Notes under the pieces: generated by a model
The model's database searches: none
The model's input: only the letters and a program-made list of their open reading frames with translations
Told to the model about the DNA's origin: nothing
NCBI RefSeq assembly: GCF_023898315.1
Contig: NC_064622.1
Span: forward strand, 75,278,387 to 75,342,386
DNA from: Schistocerca nitens
Taxonomy: Eukaryota; Arthropoda; Insecta; Orthoptera; Acrididae
DNA length: 64,000 nucleotides
Reading direction: 5' to 3'
Translations under genes and position numbers: made by a program
Shown here: positions 33,905 to 45,245 of the stretch, one piece after another
How positions within the stretch are numbered: the first letter of the stretch is position 1
Layout: each line of letters opens with the position of its first letter

Positions 33905-35038
33905 CGAGGGTCACTCCAAAAGAAATGGACACTATTTTTTTTAAATCCATCTTTTATTCTACATGTTTGAAAGTTTTACATTGTGTAGATACATCCTTTA
34001 GGAGCAATATTTTCATTTCTCCACATAATTTCCATCCCACTCAACTGCCTTACGCCATCTTGGAACCAGTGCCTGTATACCCGCAATGTAAAATTCTGGA
34101 CCAACCTGTTGGAGCCACTGTTTGGCAGCGTGCACAAGGGAATCATCATCTTCAAACCTTGTTCCACGAAGAAAGTCTTTTAGTTTCCCAAAGAGATGAT
34201 AGTCACATGGAGCCAGGTCAGGACTGTAAGACGGGTCTTTCAGTGTTGTCCATCCGAGTTTTGTGATCGCTTCCACGGTTTTTTGACTGACATGTGGCCG
34301 TGCATTGTCGTGCAACAGCAAAACATGCTGCTTTTGCCGATGTGGTCAAACACGACTCAGTCGAGCTTGAAGTTTCTTCAGTGTCGTCACAAATGCATCA
34401 GAATTTATGGTGGTTCCACTTGGCATGATGTCCACAAGGAAGAGTCCTTCGGAATCGAAAAACACCGTAGCCATAACTTTTCCAGCAGAAGGTCTTGGGA
34501 ACCCACCTGGCAAAAAACCTTACTTAACGCCAACACTTTCAGTATTCTGCAAACACTTCCTTCCCCTATCCCAACGTAGCGTGACAATTCGTTCACTGTG
34601 ATGCGTCTGTCAGCAGTCACCAATTCGTTAACTCTCTGCACATTGTCTGGAGTGTGTGCAGTACGAGGCCTGCCGCTGCGAGGACAATCCTCAATATTGG
34701 CGTGCCCGCTTTCATCACGTAACCTGCTTGCCCACCGACTAACTGTACTGCGATCGACAGCAGCACCTCCATACACCTTTTCAACCTCTTGTGGATGTTT
34801 CCCGCTGTCTCGTTTTCACAGCACAGGAATTCTATGACAGCACGTTGCTTCTGACGAACGTCAAGTGTAGCAGCCATCTTGAAGACATGCTATGTCGGCG
34901 CCACTCACGGGAACAGGTTGAACTGAGTCTGAAAACAAATGGGAAGGATGTATCTACACACTGTAAAACTTTCACACATGCAGAATGGAAACTGTATTTT
35001 TATAAAAATAGTGTGCATTTCTTTTGGAGTGACCCTCG
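33905..35038 (-). mobile_element. mariner transposon (DD34D type), 1,134 bp
   Basis: Terminal inverted repeats of ~35 bp (cgagggtcactccaaaagaa, one early mismatch) are flanked by TA at 33903-33904 and 35039-35040. Length and TIR size fit mariner elements. It lies inside the LINE at 32790-35178, so it is younger than that LINE copy. The encoded transposase is a pseudogene (34013-34877). Confidence 0.93.
34013..34877 (-). pseudogene. mariner transposase, broken
   Basis: The start at 34877 (MAATLDVRQKQRAVIEFLCC) opens the N-terminal helix-turn-helix region. After a frameshift the second DNA-binding part follows (VDRSTVSRWASRLRDES, SGRPRTAHT, TVNELSRYVGIGEGSVCRIL). After another break come PSAGKVMATVFFDSEG and HDNARPHVSQKT, with the second catalytic Asp. 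The third Asp is in SPDLAPCDYHLF, 34 residues from the second, the DD34D spacing. It ends WRKAVEWDGNYVEK. The 'TGDE' segment with the first catalytic Asp is missing between VCRIL… and PSAGK, so the enzyme is inactive whatever the frame. Confidence 0.9.
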
Positions 35039-35184
35039 TACATCTCGCGAACGGAGATTTACCGGCAATCCTTCTTCCCGCGAATCATTCGCGACTGGAA
35101 CAGGAAAAAGGGGCTAAGTGACAATTGCAAACAGAGTGCCAGCCACCCACTGCAAGGTGGCTTGCGTATTTTAGATGTAGATGT

Positions 35185-35440
35185 AAATACGGAGGTGAAG
35201 TTCATACAGTGTGATGTCTACTGAAATACGATATTACCTAGAACACCACTGGTCGTTAAAATTCCTAAACCTGGATGGCAGCTGAGAATAAAATTTTACT
35301 GATGACGCGTATGCTGTAATAGAAAAAGAGTAGATGATTAAATTTGTAGATGATTTGGGGTATGTAGGTGCAGGATTTAGCAGCTGATCTGTCACCTTTG
35401 CAGTATCAATGGTTTTAGCCCAGCTGTGTAGGCAACCAAC
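35185..35440. other. unassigned DNA
   Basis: Nothing recognised. Confidence 0.4.
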
Positions 35441-36240
35441 TGATCTTGGATGACAGATTTGTGTACGTCGTTCCGTGCTGCCTCAACTCTGCGCCTGAGT
35501 TCGTCAATCGCAGTGGCTAGTGAGTAGTGGCACACCAGTCTCTCGGCAACCAGATGTTTTTAGATGATCGCGTAGGCTGTGATTTGAACAGTAGCAGCCA
35601 CATTTCTGATGTATAGAGAGAGGCTGGTGGCTGTACCACATCATCGAGGTCAATACAACATTATCTTTCAACGAGATAACACAAGACCACATGTTCCCTG
35701 TATTGTTATGACCTATCTCAGAAGGTTTTTGATGGCTGTACTGGCCAACGCATTCTCTGGAGGGATACAGACTATGTTGAGGTAGGTCACAGCAGAATGG
35801 GCAACATGCAGTCTTGCGTTATCTTGTTGAACGATAACGTCACAGTGACCTCGATGATGTAGTACAGTCACCAGCCTCAGCGTATTGGAAATCTGGCTGT
35901 TGTTATCCAAATAACAGCCTATGTGTTCTTATTGTATACCCAATGCCACCTCATACAATCACCAGATGCTGACCCCTTGTGATCATGACGAATGGAGTCC
36001 AATGTCAATTTATTTTTCCTCTGAAGCGTGACATAGCTCTACTATTCAGCAAAGCCGAGTGAACAGATCGTCTGTCCTCTCGAGCGCTAGTCATGCGAGA
36101 GTGTTGAGTTACTTCAAGGGCATCCTGAATCCATTGATTCCATACGCGCGTGACAGTGGCACAATACTGACCAATATAAGCAGCATTACTACAGGAACAT
36201 AAACAATTGTCCCTAAAGGCGACCATTCGGCCCTATCCAA
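35440..36240 (-). pseudogene. Tc1-like transposase remnant, rearranged
   Basis: Reading the minus strand from 36240: YIGQYCATVTRVWNQWIQDA (helix-turn-helix region), TSAREDRRSVHSAL, then at ~35850-35740 VIVQQDNARLHVAHSAVTYL with the second catalytic Asp, and at 35560-35440 LVAERLVCHYSLATAIDELR, near the C-terminus. Between the last two, 35580-35740 instead carries a plus-strand copy of the same region, reading FQRDNTRPHVPCIVMTYLRR. The first and third catalytic residues are not identifiable. This Tc1 family differs from that at 3.3 and 8.6 kb. Confidence 0.7.
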
Positions 36241-36729
36241 TTCCGACGGTTTGTTGTAGATGTTTCTCATTCTTACACGAAGCAAAACATGATTTTCTCA
36301 CAAACAAGCAGCATTCCTGAATGAGAAACCCACTGCTGAAGATTTCCGTATGTACATAAAGTAGACTACATAACTGCTACATACTTCGCGCTCATACTGA
36401 AACGACAATTATTTGCATACAAATGTATGTAGTACATTTTATGCAAATTTGACGTCTGTAGCTTGCCTCCTTCCTGGTGTTGCAATTCTAAAGAGCAACA
36501 GAGTATATTATACTTGACGGATGACGTTCAACAGAATTGGAAGTATCATCGCATGTGTCGCAGATAAGCGTCATGAAATCCCTAAGTTTTCACGTAAATT
36601 ACTTACCAAGTATAGATCGCAACACTCTCAAATTGCTCACTGGTGGTGCTGTTCTGGACAGATAACTAACGTCGTTAGATGACTATAAATAAATGCTCAT
36701 AATGTTAAAAACATCATGTGTGTTGAACA
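36241..36729. other. unassigned DNA
   Basis: Nothing recognised between the Tc1-like remnant and the LTR element. Confidence 0.45.
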
Positions 36730-36733
36730 GCAG

Positions 36734-37455
36734 TGCATGGGGGCTTAATTAAATGGAATGCAAATAATTTCAATTTTAGTATTTGAATGTTCGATTACGA
36801 AGTCTCGTAACGGTTGGCCCTGACTAGTATTATTACGCTATCTGACTGCATAGAACAATAACAAGGAATGAAATGGAAATTTTCATTAACACAATTAATT
36901 AATTAAGTCCCCAGCAACTATAAAACCTACGAGACCAAAGCACAAGTGTAACTGTTCTGTGTGTGGAAGTATGACTCAACGTACGCATCTGGCACGGTTC
37001 TTCTTCAATAACACAAGAATTTTTAAATAACATTTATACTGAATTAATTAAAGAAAATATAAATACCATAATTACTCAAGAAAACCAGAATTACACTCTA
37101 ATACAAGAACACAAGCCAGATGCTTTGTTGACTGAACCTGTAATGACGCATTATTTAAAACATGGAAATAATGAAAAATAAATCAAGTTTCGTTACCTTC
37201 ATATATTGACCAAAATCACTCTAATCATTACAATATATCTCCACACCGACTCGCTATTACCACATCTCAACAAGAACTTTTCAGCATCACATCTCAGCAA
37301 GCATTCCCTACTAGCACATCTGAACACCAACTGACTACTACGAGTCCTCGACAAGCACTGCCACTACGACATCTCAATAATCACTGCCAGTGGAGGCGGC
37401 GGAACAATGCTCTCTAGCGATCTCTGGCGCTGTGGCTCAGTGTAGCCACCTTTCA
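36734..37455 (-). repeat. 3' LTR of the gypsy-type element
   Basis: 722 bp; plus-strand ends are tgcatgggggcttaatt and gtgtagccacctttca. Same length and, by eye, same sequence as 45246-45967. Confidence 0.97.
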
Positions 37456-37470
37456 TATGCCCTTCCTCCA
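37456..37470 (-). other. polypurine tract of the gypsy-type element
   Basis: The minus strand reads tggaggaagggcata and abuts the 3' LTR directly, the position where plus-strand DNA synthesis is primed. Confidence 0.8.
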
Positions 37471-37848
37471 CGGCTAGAATTTGATGGTATTTTTGCCAGC
37501 ATTGGTGGTGAAAATACCACCAAATTCGTCAAAAAAATACAAACAAAAATAAAAGATAATATTAATACGTAAATATCATATAACTAGATAGAATTTTGGC
37601 TTTGCACTGACCTTTCAATAACCTATTATATAGAATACAGTAAGAAATAGAAATTCTTTCATACATGTGACTTTACATAATAGTTTACACAAGTATTATG
37701 TGGTTAAACAGTTCAATCAATAGCGTCAGCAATGACGAATATGTGCAAGTAAGAGTCTCATAATTTTTCACTAACAGTAATACACAAAAAATCAGTTTAT
37801 ACAAATATTCACATAAACGCTTTCCATAGCTCAAGAATAAGCAGTTGA

Positions 37849-38417
37849 CAGTTCCAGCAGTAGCACCCAGCAATGGTCAACAGGTGCAAAAACCAACAAG
37901 TGACATTTTTTCAGTAGAAACAGTCCATCAGTGGCACCCAGTAATGTTGAATAGGTGCAGACACCAACAGGTGACATCTTTTCAGTAGAAGCAGTCCGTC
38001 AGTGGCACCCAGCAATGTTGAGCAGGTGCAGACACCAACAAGTAACACCATTTCAGTAGAAGCAGTCCATCAGTGGCACCCAGTAATGTTGAGCAGGTGC
38101 AGACATCAACAGGTGACATCTTTTCAGTAGAAGCAGTCCATCAGTGGCACCCAGCAATGTTGAGCAGGTGCAGACATCAACAGGTGACATCTTTTCAGTA
38201 GAAGCAGTCCATCAGTGGCACCCAGCAATGTTAAGCAGGTGCAGACATCAACAAGTAACACCATTTCAGTAGAAGCAGTCCATCAGTGGCACCCAGTAAT
38301 GTTGACCAGGTGCAGACAGCAAGAAGCAACATCATTTCAGTAGAAGCAGTCCATCAGTGTCACCCAGTAATGTTGAGCAGGTACACACAGCAACAAGTCA
38401 CATTTCTCAGCAGAAGC
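37849..38417. repeat. 71-bp tandem array, ~8 copies
   Basis: Copies begin at 37849 (diverged), 37921, 37992, 38063, 38134, 38205, 38276 and 38347, each starting like cagtccatcagtggcaccca; the last is diverged. The unit is 71 bp and not a multiple of three, so it is not a coding repeat. Adjacent copies differ at only a few positions, as in recent unequal exchange or replication slippage. Confidence 0.95.
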
Positions 38418-38437
38418 AGTTCCATAAAATTCAGTAT

Positions 38438-38730
38438 CACTGATCACACTGTTCATCAGAGTTTATAAGCAGAAATTAAACATGTCCTAGTGGCACCAAT
38501 CATGTAGAAAAGGTACAAGTAACAGTCCATAATTTTTACAATCACTGATCACACAGTTCATCAGCAGAAATTAAACATGTCCTAGTGGCACCAATCATGT
38601 AGAAAAAGTGCAAATAACAGTCCATAATTTTTTACTATCACTGATCACACAGTTCATCAGCAGAAATTAAACATTTCTAAGTGTCACACATCATGTTGAA
38701 AAGTGCAGCACCATCAGTGATCAGACAGTT
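38438..38730. repeat. ~97-bp tandem array, ~3 copies
   Basis: Units start cactgatcacac(a/t)gttcatc and contain gcagaaattaaacatgtcct and caatcatgtagaaaa. The last copy is shortened and diverged. The unit shares a gtggcacc(c/a)a(g/a)t…atgt motif with the 71-bp array. Confidence 0.9.
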
Positions 38731-39357
38731 CAGGCATGAACAATAGTTTGAATACACATATAATGCTTTTACACTAAACATACAAATCATAACAAACACA
38801 CAAATGATATCAGATAATTGTCCTATTAACTATTACAATACACAAATACCAGTAAACCTATAATATTTATGGGTGTCAGTGCAAGCCACTACCAACAAAT
38901 AAAATAATATTTAGGAGATAGGTGGGTAGGATTAGGAAAGGAAAACACACAAAAAACACTCACTCATCTTTCATCCACATTAAGTACTACTGTGTAATTG
39001 AATAGTGTTAACTGTGTAAATGTAATTCTGTCAAAATTTTATGTTCATCATGTGTATCAAGTAGTAGTGGCAGCAATGTATAACAGTCAATAATAGTTAG
39101 TCAACGTCATAGTCATCATGTCAAGACCAATGTTTGCCAAGCCCAATCAAATGTACGGTTGCTGAACAACTGTCAGTGAGCCAAGATATGCAAATGCTTC
39201 CTCTCTCAAAAAAAAAAGTATATACTGCTTACTGATTTAACAAAGTGTGTGTGTGTAGACAATCTTTCTTCTACTTGAGTGTTCTAGTCTACCATCTTCA
39301 TCCTCCTTGTTCCATATGGACCAACAAAAAAAATATGCTCCTCACTTACTTTACCTC

Positions 39358-39612
39358 TTATCCACCAAAACTCCAATAATCATCAGCATCAATACATCGA
39401 TACATATAAACCTTTGTCCACGAAAACTCCAATAATCATCATCATTACTTTACCTCTTATCCACCAAAACTCCAATAATCATCAGCATCAATACATCGAT
39501 ACATATAAACCTTTGTCCACGAAAACTTCAATAATCATCATCATTACTTTACCTCTTATCCACCAAAACTCCAATAATCATCAGCATCAATACATCGATA
39601 CATATAAACATC
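39358..39612. repeat. 99-bp tandem array, ~2.6 copies
   Basis: Copies start at 39358, 39457 and 39556 with ttatccaccaaaactccaat. Each holds two near-repeats of ccaataatcatcagcatc / ccaataatcatcatcatt. The long plus-strand frame over it is antisense to the element and only reflects the repeat being divisible by three. Confidence 0.93.
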
Positions 39613-41318
39613 AGCACCAATATCATTTCACTTCCATAACAACTCTTTCCTCTAGTCAGTCTCCTCGAACAAGTACAGACAAAATCCTAGTGCAACTTCA
39701 ATTCATCATCCCATACAATCCGAAGACACAGTGTCCACACACAACCTCTGTGTAATCCATCTGACCCAAATTTTCTACTCATTATAAATTATAAGATACA
39801 TTTTGGTTCCTTGTCCATCATTAAATAAAAGAAATGCATACATGACCTCTAACAGACTTTAGTTCGAATAACTCTCAGTAATTAAGTACGATTACGGAGT
39901 GTGAATGATCATAATATTTCACAGTGTGTACACCACTTCAAGAATCATAGCAGAAGCAAACATGTGGAGTATTTTTTGTGTCAAGTGTCACTTCCTATTT
40001 CAATTGCTCACGAAGAATGCAGTGTAATGACTGTCAATAGTCTATACCTAGTTTCGGTATGTCATGTCGTTAGCTTCCTTCCTAGTAACATAAATTTATA
40101 CAGCTTCCCTAAAACCTCAGCTCATGTGACTTCTATGAAGTTTCTTGTACTAATGTCGTTCGTCGAATTATAGCAGTTCATTTTCCTATCTTAAAAATAT
40201 AAGGCACTGAGCGTAAGCAAAACAAGCAATAGCGAGTAAATATACCAGTAGAGAACAGAATGTCAACAAGTGGATGCAGCACAATCCCTACAACGAGGCT
40301 CTGCCAAGCGAACAATCTATAATTAATACCACAGTGTAACCTAAACTCTATATTTGTACACAGTATATCAGCATTTCTATATACTAGATTGAAGAGTAGT
40401 TATGACAACAAAACAGAAATGTGTAAATATGCAATCCATACGCACAGCAGCAAACATGCCTTACACAATAAACAGGTCATTAGCATCACATCGACATAAG
40501 CAAATAAATGTTCATATGTAATCTTAATAAGTACACATGAAGGCGCAAGCAGATAAATCACAAAGTATAACTTACATATCTAACCACATCAGCACAATTA
40601 ATCAGGTGACAATTATAATTTAAATAAATAAGCACAGCTGGCACATAATAAAAAAATATATCATCAGTGAAAAAGCATAGCAGCCAAGCGATGCATAATA
40701 TATACAAATAACAACCCTGTTCATTAGTCAATCATTGTCAAAATCAGTTAATGTGCGCAAGCACGTCGCTTCACAAGTAAATTCATAGAACATGAAATTA
40801 GCACAAAGTATGAGTCACGTAATCGCAAGCAGCAAATTACGTCTAAAGTACGTACCTAAGTGGAATTATGTTACCTGAAAAATAAACTCAATTAATAGTT
40901 ACCCTTTTTAATTTATTACTTTTTTTTTTTTTTTTCGAAATTCCATTCTTCCTGAAATTTTCTCGATAGCAAGTCGTCTTAACGTCGGACACGCACCGAA
41001 TTTACCTGAAGGTCTTAAATACTTTAGACAACCGTATCCTGAAAAATACTGAACGTTAATAACATAATTTATGAAGTCCTTATAGCTTTATACAGAATTT
41101 AGTCGGAGAAATTAGACTGTGTATTTGTTTACGTCTGTCAGTGCATTCGCACTGAGCGCTCGATCAGCTGTAGGCGCGTGACGTAGGAAGGTAATTGTTT
41201 GCGGTCAACGACTGCCTTGTGCGGCGCGCAGACTGACTGTTGCTTTGAGTATGTGCCGCCGCCAAACACAGCGCGGCATCCTTGTACTCTCTTCGTGTTT
41301 ACATGTCTCAAAAGTATG

Positions 41319-43523
41319 TCATTCCACAAAAATTTTTACGTTGGATATATGATGTATTCCCTTAGAGCGCCGAGATTTAAGAGTTTCTACTTCAACAGTG
41401 TTATCATGAATAATTTTGCGAACTCTATACGGACCGTTATAAAGCAGAAAAAATTTGCGACATAAGCCTTTTCCTTTATGAGATAAACGGTGGGACTTAA
41501 TTAACACCTTCTGGCCAACTGACAAGATTTTTAAACGACCAGGACGCTTAGCTGATTTCTCTCTTCTAGCAGCCGCCGATGCAATATTTTGTAGAGCCAG
41601 GTTGACAACTTCTGAATGCCGCAGTTTCCGTGAAGGCGGAAAAGGAACGATTTCAGAAATGCGATTTGTTGGTACTTTATTTTTTAATATCAGTATAGGC
41701 GGTAAAGAAGTTGAATCATTAGGAAGTTCATTCAGAATGTTTTGAAAAATATGAAGATACTGATCCCAAGTTCTGTGATTCTGATGACAATAAAGACGGC
41801 ACAATTTATTGATTTCCTTCATCCATCTCTCTGAAGCATTAGATTGAGGGTGAAAAAGTGAAATGAAAATTGGTTTAATCTTCCGACGCCGTAGAGTACG
41901 AAGCCAAATTTTAGAGCGAAACTGTGATCCATTATCTGATATAACCTTATCAACATGACCAACTTCTTTAAGAAAATGTTTGATGAAAGCGTTAGATACT
42001 GAACGAGCTGTTGCTTTGCGTAAAGGTGTAAAACACACATATTTTGATGTCAACTCCACTGCTACGAAAATGTACGCAAAACCATTAGTAGAACGAACCA
42101 CTGGACCGAACAAATCGACTGCAGCCATCTCCTTTAATTTCGCTGGAATGATAGGAAACAACGGTGCTCTGTGAGAAACAGTTGGCGGCTTAGCCTTTTG
42201 ACATAATTTGCATTTGGCAAGAACAGATCGAATACGTTTTTCCATATTACTGAAGTAACAATTTTCTCGTAATTTATGAAAGCATTTTCTGGGACCAAAA
42301 TGCGCATAACTGAAATGTGTGTACCAAATCAATTTATTGACCCACTCATCAGGAATACAAACTAACCAAACAGAGTTGTCGACCGATTTTCGTTTGAAAA
42401 GAATGTCATTGCGAACTAAATAATGCTGTCTAATCGCTACGCTTTCCTTTCTCCTCCACTTCTCCTTAATGTCCTTCCAGATTGGATCCTTATTTTGCTC
42501 CTTAGCGATGTCCTGGAGCGAAGACGAAATAAAGTTCTCAAACGCAACACCTTGAATGTACATCAAACAATAATGGTTTTCTTTGCAGTCCTCTTCAGCA
42601 CATTGTTTCAAACCCATAGGTGCACGTGATAAAGCATCAGCAACAATATTTGAAGATCCCTGTATGTAAACAATACGAAAATCAAATTCCTGTAGGTACA
42701 ACGCCCATCGTGACAATCTGCCATGAGTTAATTTTGTCGACATAAGAAATTCCAGAGCTCGATGATCAGTGTAAACCTTAGTATGTCTGCCAAACAAAAA
42801 TGTGCGAAATTTTGTGAAAGCCCAAACAACAGCCAAAGCTTCAAGTTCCGTAATCGAATAATTCTTTTCGGATTTAGAGAGAACACGACTTCCAAATGCA
42901 ATAGTCTTCTGTACTACAACGCCGTTTTCTTCTATCTCTTGAAATAAATGTGCACCTAGGCCTTTGTATGATGAGTCCGTCGCCAAACAAAAATCTTTAG
43001 ATAAATCCGGATGTGAAAGAAGTGGAGCAGCAACTAAAGCATCACGAAGTTGTTCAAATTCTGATTGAGCTTCCTCATCCCAACACCAATTAGAATTTTT
43101 TCCAGATAGTTCACATAAACGAGGTGTGGCCAAATTGACCAATCTAACAAAGCGTCTAAGAAAATTACAGACACCAAGGAAACTACGAACATCACGTTTT
43201 GTGGTAGGAACAGCATAATTACGAATTGCGTCCAGTTTCTCTGGATCAGGGAGAATACCTTCTGTAGAAATAATGTGACCGAGAAATTTCACCTGTGAAC
43301 GACCAAATTCAGATTTTTCTAAGTTCACTGTAATGCCAACTCGTGCAAAAATACGTAACAATGAATCCAACATTTTGTTGTGCTCACTCCAAGAACGTTT
43401 AGCAATAAGAATGTCGTCAACATATGAAGTAATATTGTCACGAATATAAACAGGTAAAATTTCGTTTAAGCTACGAATGAATGCTGCTGAAGATACAGTA
43501 AGTCCAAATAGTAATTTCCGAAG
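41319..43523 (-). pseudogene. pol: gypsy-type pol fragment: RT C-terminal half, RNase H, integrase
   Basis: The frame is open from 43523, after an in-frame TGA at 43524-43526. It includes SYVDDILIA, the YVDD catalytic motif of the reverse transcriptase (~43425-43405), before the first Met at 43373. Counting from that Met: connection region FLGHIIS (30-36); RNase H with D133 (ATDSSYKG), E176 and D203 (YTDHRAL); integrase zinc motif H353, H358, C388, C391; integrase core D420, D480 (ISDNGSQF) and E515, 34 residues apart; GPY module YNGPYRVRKI near 640-650. The 684 residues have no internal stop, so RNase H and integrase are apparently intact. Protease and the first RT motifs are missing, so no complete polyprotein is possible. 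It is in the same frame as gag but separated from it by stops. Confidence 0.95.
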
Positions 43524-43733
43524 TCACGTTTGGGTAAAACAGTCAAATCTGGTTATTCTTTACCTACTGTCTAGGTAGATGGATAGTAGAAGAATTGTTT
43601 TTATAGATGCAAAGAATAGTGAAAGAGTAGGCAGCGGTGCAGAAAACTAAAAGGGAAATAGCACCACTACAGCTCGGGGCCCTATGCTCGCTACGGCACA
43701 TATTCACTTAGTGTAATGAATCCCCTGAGGACT
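43524..43733. other. junction sequence between gag and pol fragments
   Basis: 210 bp with stops in the element's frame and no gag, protease or RT motif. It marks where the missing coding region should be. It is either the scar of a deletion with filler DNA or a replaced segment acquired by template switching. Confidence 0.6.
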
Positions 43734-44924
43734 TTAATAGCTGCACATTAATTTCAGTTTGTGACTTAGTAGCAAATTTGGCGGAAGTGCGTACGTAAAT
43801 TGATCTAACCATGAACATGGATGTATGTCATTCTTAAAATTACAAAAGATCCTAAATTTCCGAACAGTCAAGAAGTGTTTACAGTCAAAGCTTCCGCCTC
43901 GCGGCGACAAAGACCTACCGCGTCTGTCCCAGTCCCAATGTCGATTATTGTCAAGTTCGCGCGCCTGGCGCTCTCTTGTTGCATCCCGTAAATGAAACAG
44001 ATTACTTTCTTCACACCCTTCTGCTAAACTAACACTTGTCAATTTATCTGAGATCTCCTCAACTCTTTCCGATGAGTCACTTAATTGTTCTTTCTGATTA
44101 TTTACGTCTTCCGTAAGTGTCGCGACTCGGTTTTCGGTATTGTCACATTTAGTAGTTAACTGTCCACACTGTTGCGTTAAGTTATTTATTCTGTCATTTG
44201 GTACGGATTCCTCGATTCTTTCAATTATTTCTTTCTTATCGTGTGCACGTTGTAAATTTAACTCTGAAAATTTCTGTACTGTCACGCGATCTTTTTCTTC
44301 CCGTTCTCTGTCCTGTTCCTCTTTTCTGATTTCTGTTGAAATTAAGCTATTATTGTGAGCCTTCAAAATCGGTTGTACTTCTCTAATTTCTTTCTTTGAT
44401 TCATCATTCATGTTCTTGAAACATGTCCCTGTTCGTGAGTCTAACTGTGTTTCCATTGTTCCCATATCAGTTTCTAATTCAGATCGTAACTGTGATCCCA
44501 CTGCTTTCGTCTCAGTTTTAATTGTTCCTATTAGTGATCTCATTGAGTCTAACCATGTTTCCATTCGTGTTTTATATTCAGATCGAAAATCTAATATTGC
44601 ACTCATCAACTGCTCCATAGTAACTGGTTCGAAATTCTTTTCGCCCCTAACATTTCCCGCAAAACTAACTTCCTTCGTCATAGCAGTAAAGCTATCTGTG
44701 TTCGATACTATCCCAGATTTTTCTGTCGTTAATCTCGTATTCTGTGAATTTTCTGATTGAGAAAAATTTTGAAATGGTTCCGGACTATTTTCCCGACTTA
44801 TTACATTGTTTTCCACTTCATTATTCATCACACTGTTTTCCTCTGTTGGCGAGTTCGCCATGTTAACAATTTCGTCATTCTCACTATTCATCATTTTTGC
44901 CTTTTTCATTGATCGCGTAATCAT
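43734..44924 (-). CDS. gag: gypsy-type Gag, C-terminally truncated
   Basis: 396 codons starting MITRSMKKAK at 44924, about 320 bp downstream of the 5' LTR. Residues 1-110 are acidic and Asn/Ser-rich. Residues ~110-310 are Glu/Lys/Arg-rich and likely coiled coil (NLTQQCGQLTTKCDN, RVATLTEDVNNQKEQ). From ~345 comes a charged RRGRSLSPRGG, then the start of a capsid-like domain (FDCKHFLTVRKFRIF, WLDQFTYALPPN). The frame stops at 396, where the capsid domain should continue; no zinc knuckle (CCHC) is present. Gag would form the particle with the genomic RNA. This product lacks the capsid C-terminal and nucleic-acid-binding parts. Frame is intact otherwise. Confidence 0.88.
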   Translation of the reverse strand: MITRSMKKAKMMNSENDEIVNMANSPTEENSVMNNEVENNVISRENSPEPFQNFSQSENSQNTRLTTEKSGIVSNTDSFTAMTKEVSFAGNVRGEKNFEPVTMEQLMSAILDFRSEYKTRMETWLDSMRSLIGTIKTETKAVGSQLRSELETDMGTMETQLDSRTGTCFKNMNDESKKEIREVQPILKAHNNSLISTEIRKEEQDREREEKDRVTVQKFSELNLQRAHDKKEIIERIEESVPNDRINNLTQQCGQLTTKCDNTENRVATLTEDVNNQKEQLSDSSERVEEISDKLTSVSLAEGCEESNLFHLRDATRERQARELDNNRHWDWDRRGRSLSPRGGSFDCKHFLTVRKFRIFCNFKNDIHPCSWLDQFTYALPPNLLLSHKLKLMCSY

Positions 44925-45225
44925 TTACAAAACATACAAAACTCGTCACTGTACGAAAATTACACACAATGACTCTTTATCATCAACAATCCATTCACTC
45001 GAAATGTTTCCCTCAAACACGATTAACGAACAATTGAAATAATTGCACTAAATCGTCAAACGCGTATACAAGGCAACAAAAAAAATAAATTTTGAAAAAT
45101 ACCATTAGAAGAATGCCAATTACTAAATCTACACATGCAAAACAGACTATAATTACTAAACTACAAATTGCTACAACAATCCTACTGTCTACTATTTCTA
45201 CAATCAGAAGATTCCAAGGGACGAT

Positions 45226-45243
45226 CCGAAGCAGCGGTCGCCA
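45226..45243 (-). other. primer binding site of the gypsy-type element
   Basis: Two bases inside the 5' LTR the minus strand reads tggcgaccgctgcttcgg. TGG matches a tRNA CCA end, and TGGCGACC is like the tRNA-Arg primer sites of 412/mdg1-type elements; the exact tRNA cannot be named without a tRNA set. Confidence 0.75.
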
Positions 45244-45245
45244 CG

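Larger units (their letters stand above)
32790..35178 (+). pseudogene. CR1/Jockey-like LINE split by a mariner
   Basis: Same family as 27597-28820 but on the plus strand. It begins AFRKALDTVPHFLL (32812-32855), then LQGSVV… and, at 33425-33475, LQLTFNVDKCSAL, followed by RNTRSTCT and RQCKRGL-type pieces matching the other copy. After the mariner (33905-35038) the 3' end resumes with the coding tail and 3' UTR, ending in ttagatgtagatgtaaatac (35153-35172). Stops are frequent. This copy keeps the 3' part that the 27.6-kb copy lacks. Confidence 0.8.
37471..41318. other. long non-coding 3' region of the gypsy-type element
   Basis: About 3.85 kb between the pol stop and the polypurine tract. It has no open frame of credible length on the minus strand and is AT-rich, with three tandem arrays (37849-38417, 38438-38730, 39358-39612) and a T16 run at 40920-40935. 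Known: this position holds env in errantivirus-type elements, but nothing here resembles env. Confidence 0.8.

Noticed and set aside
37849-38417. CRISPR-like array
   Set aside because: The repeats are contiguous 71-bp tandem units without unique spacers, in a eukaryotic LTR element.
39414-39755. 113-codon Asn/His/Ile-rich open frame
   Set aside because: It reads across the 99-bp tandem array on the strand opposite to the LTR element; the repeat length is divisible by three, which keeps the frame open by itself.
37471-41318. env gene of an errantivirus-type element
   Set aside because: No minus-strand frame of adequate length, signal peptide or transmembrane segment in this region.
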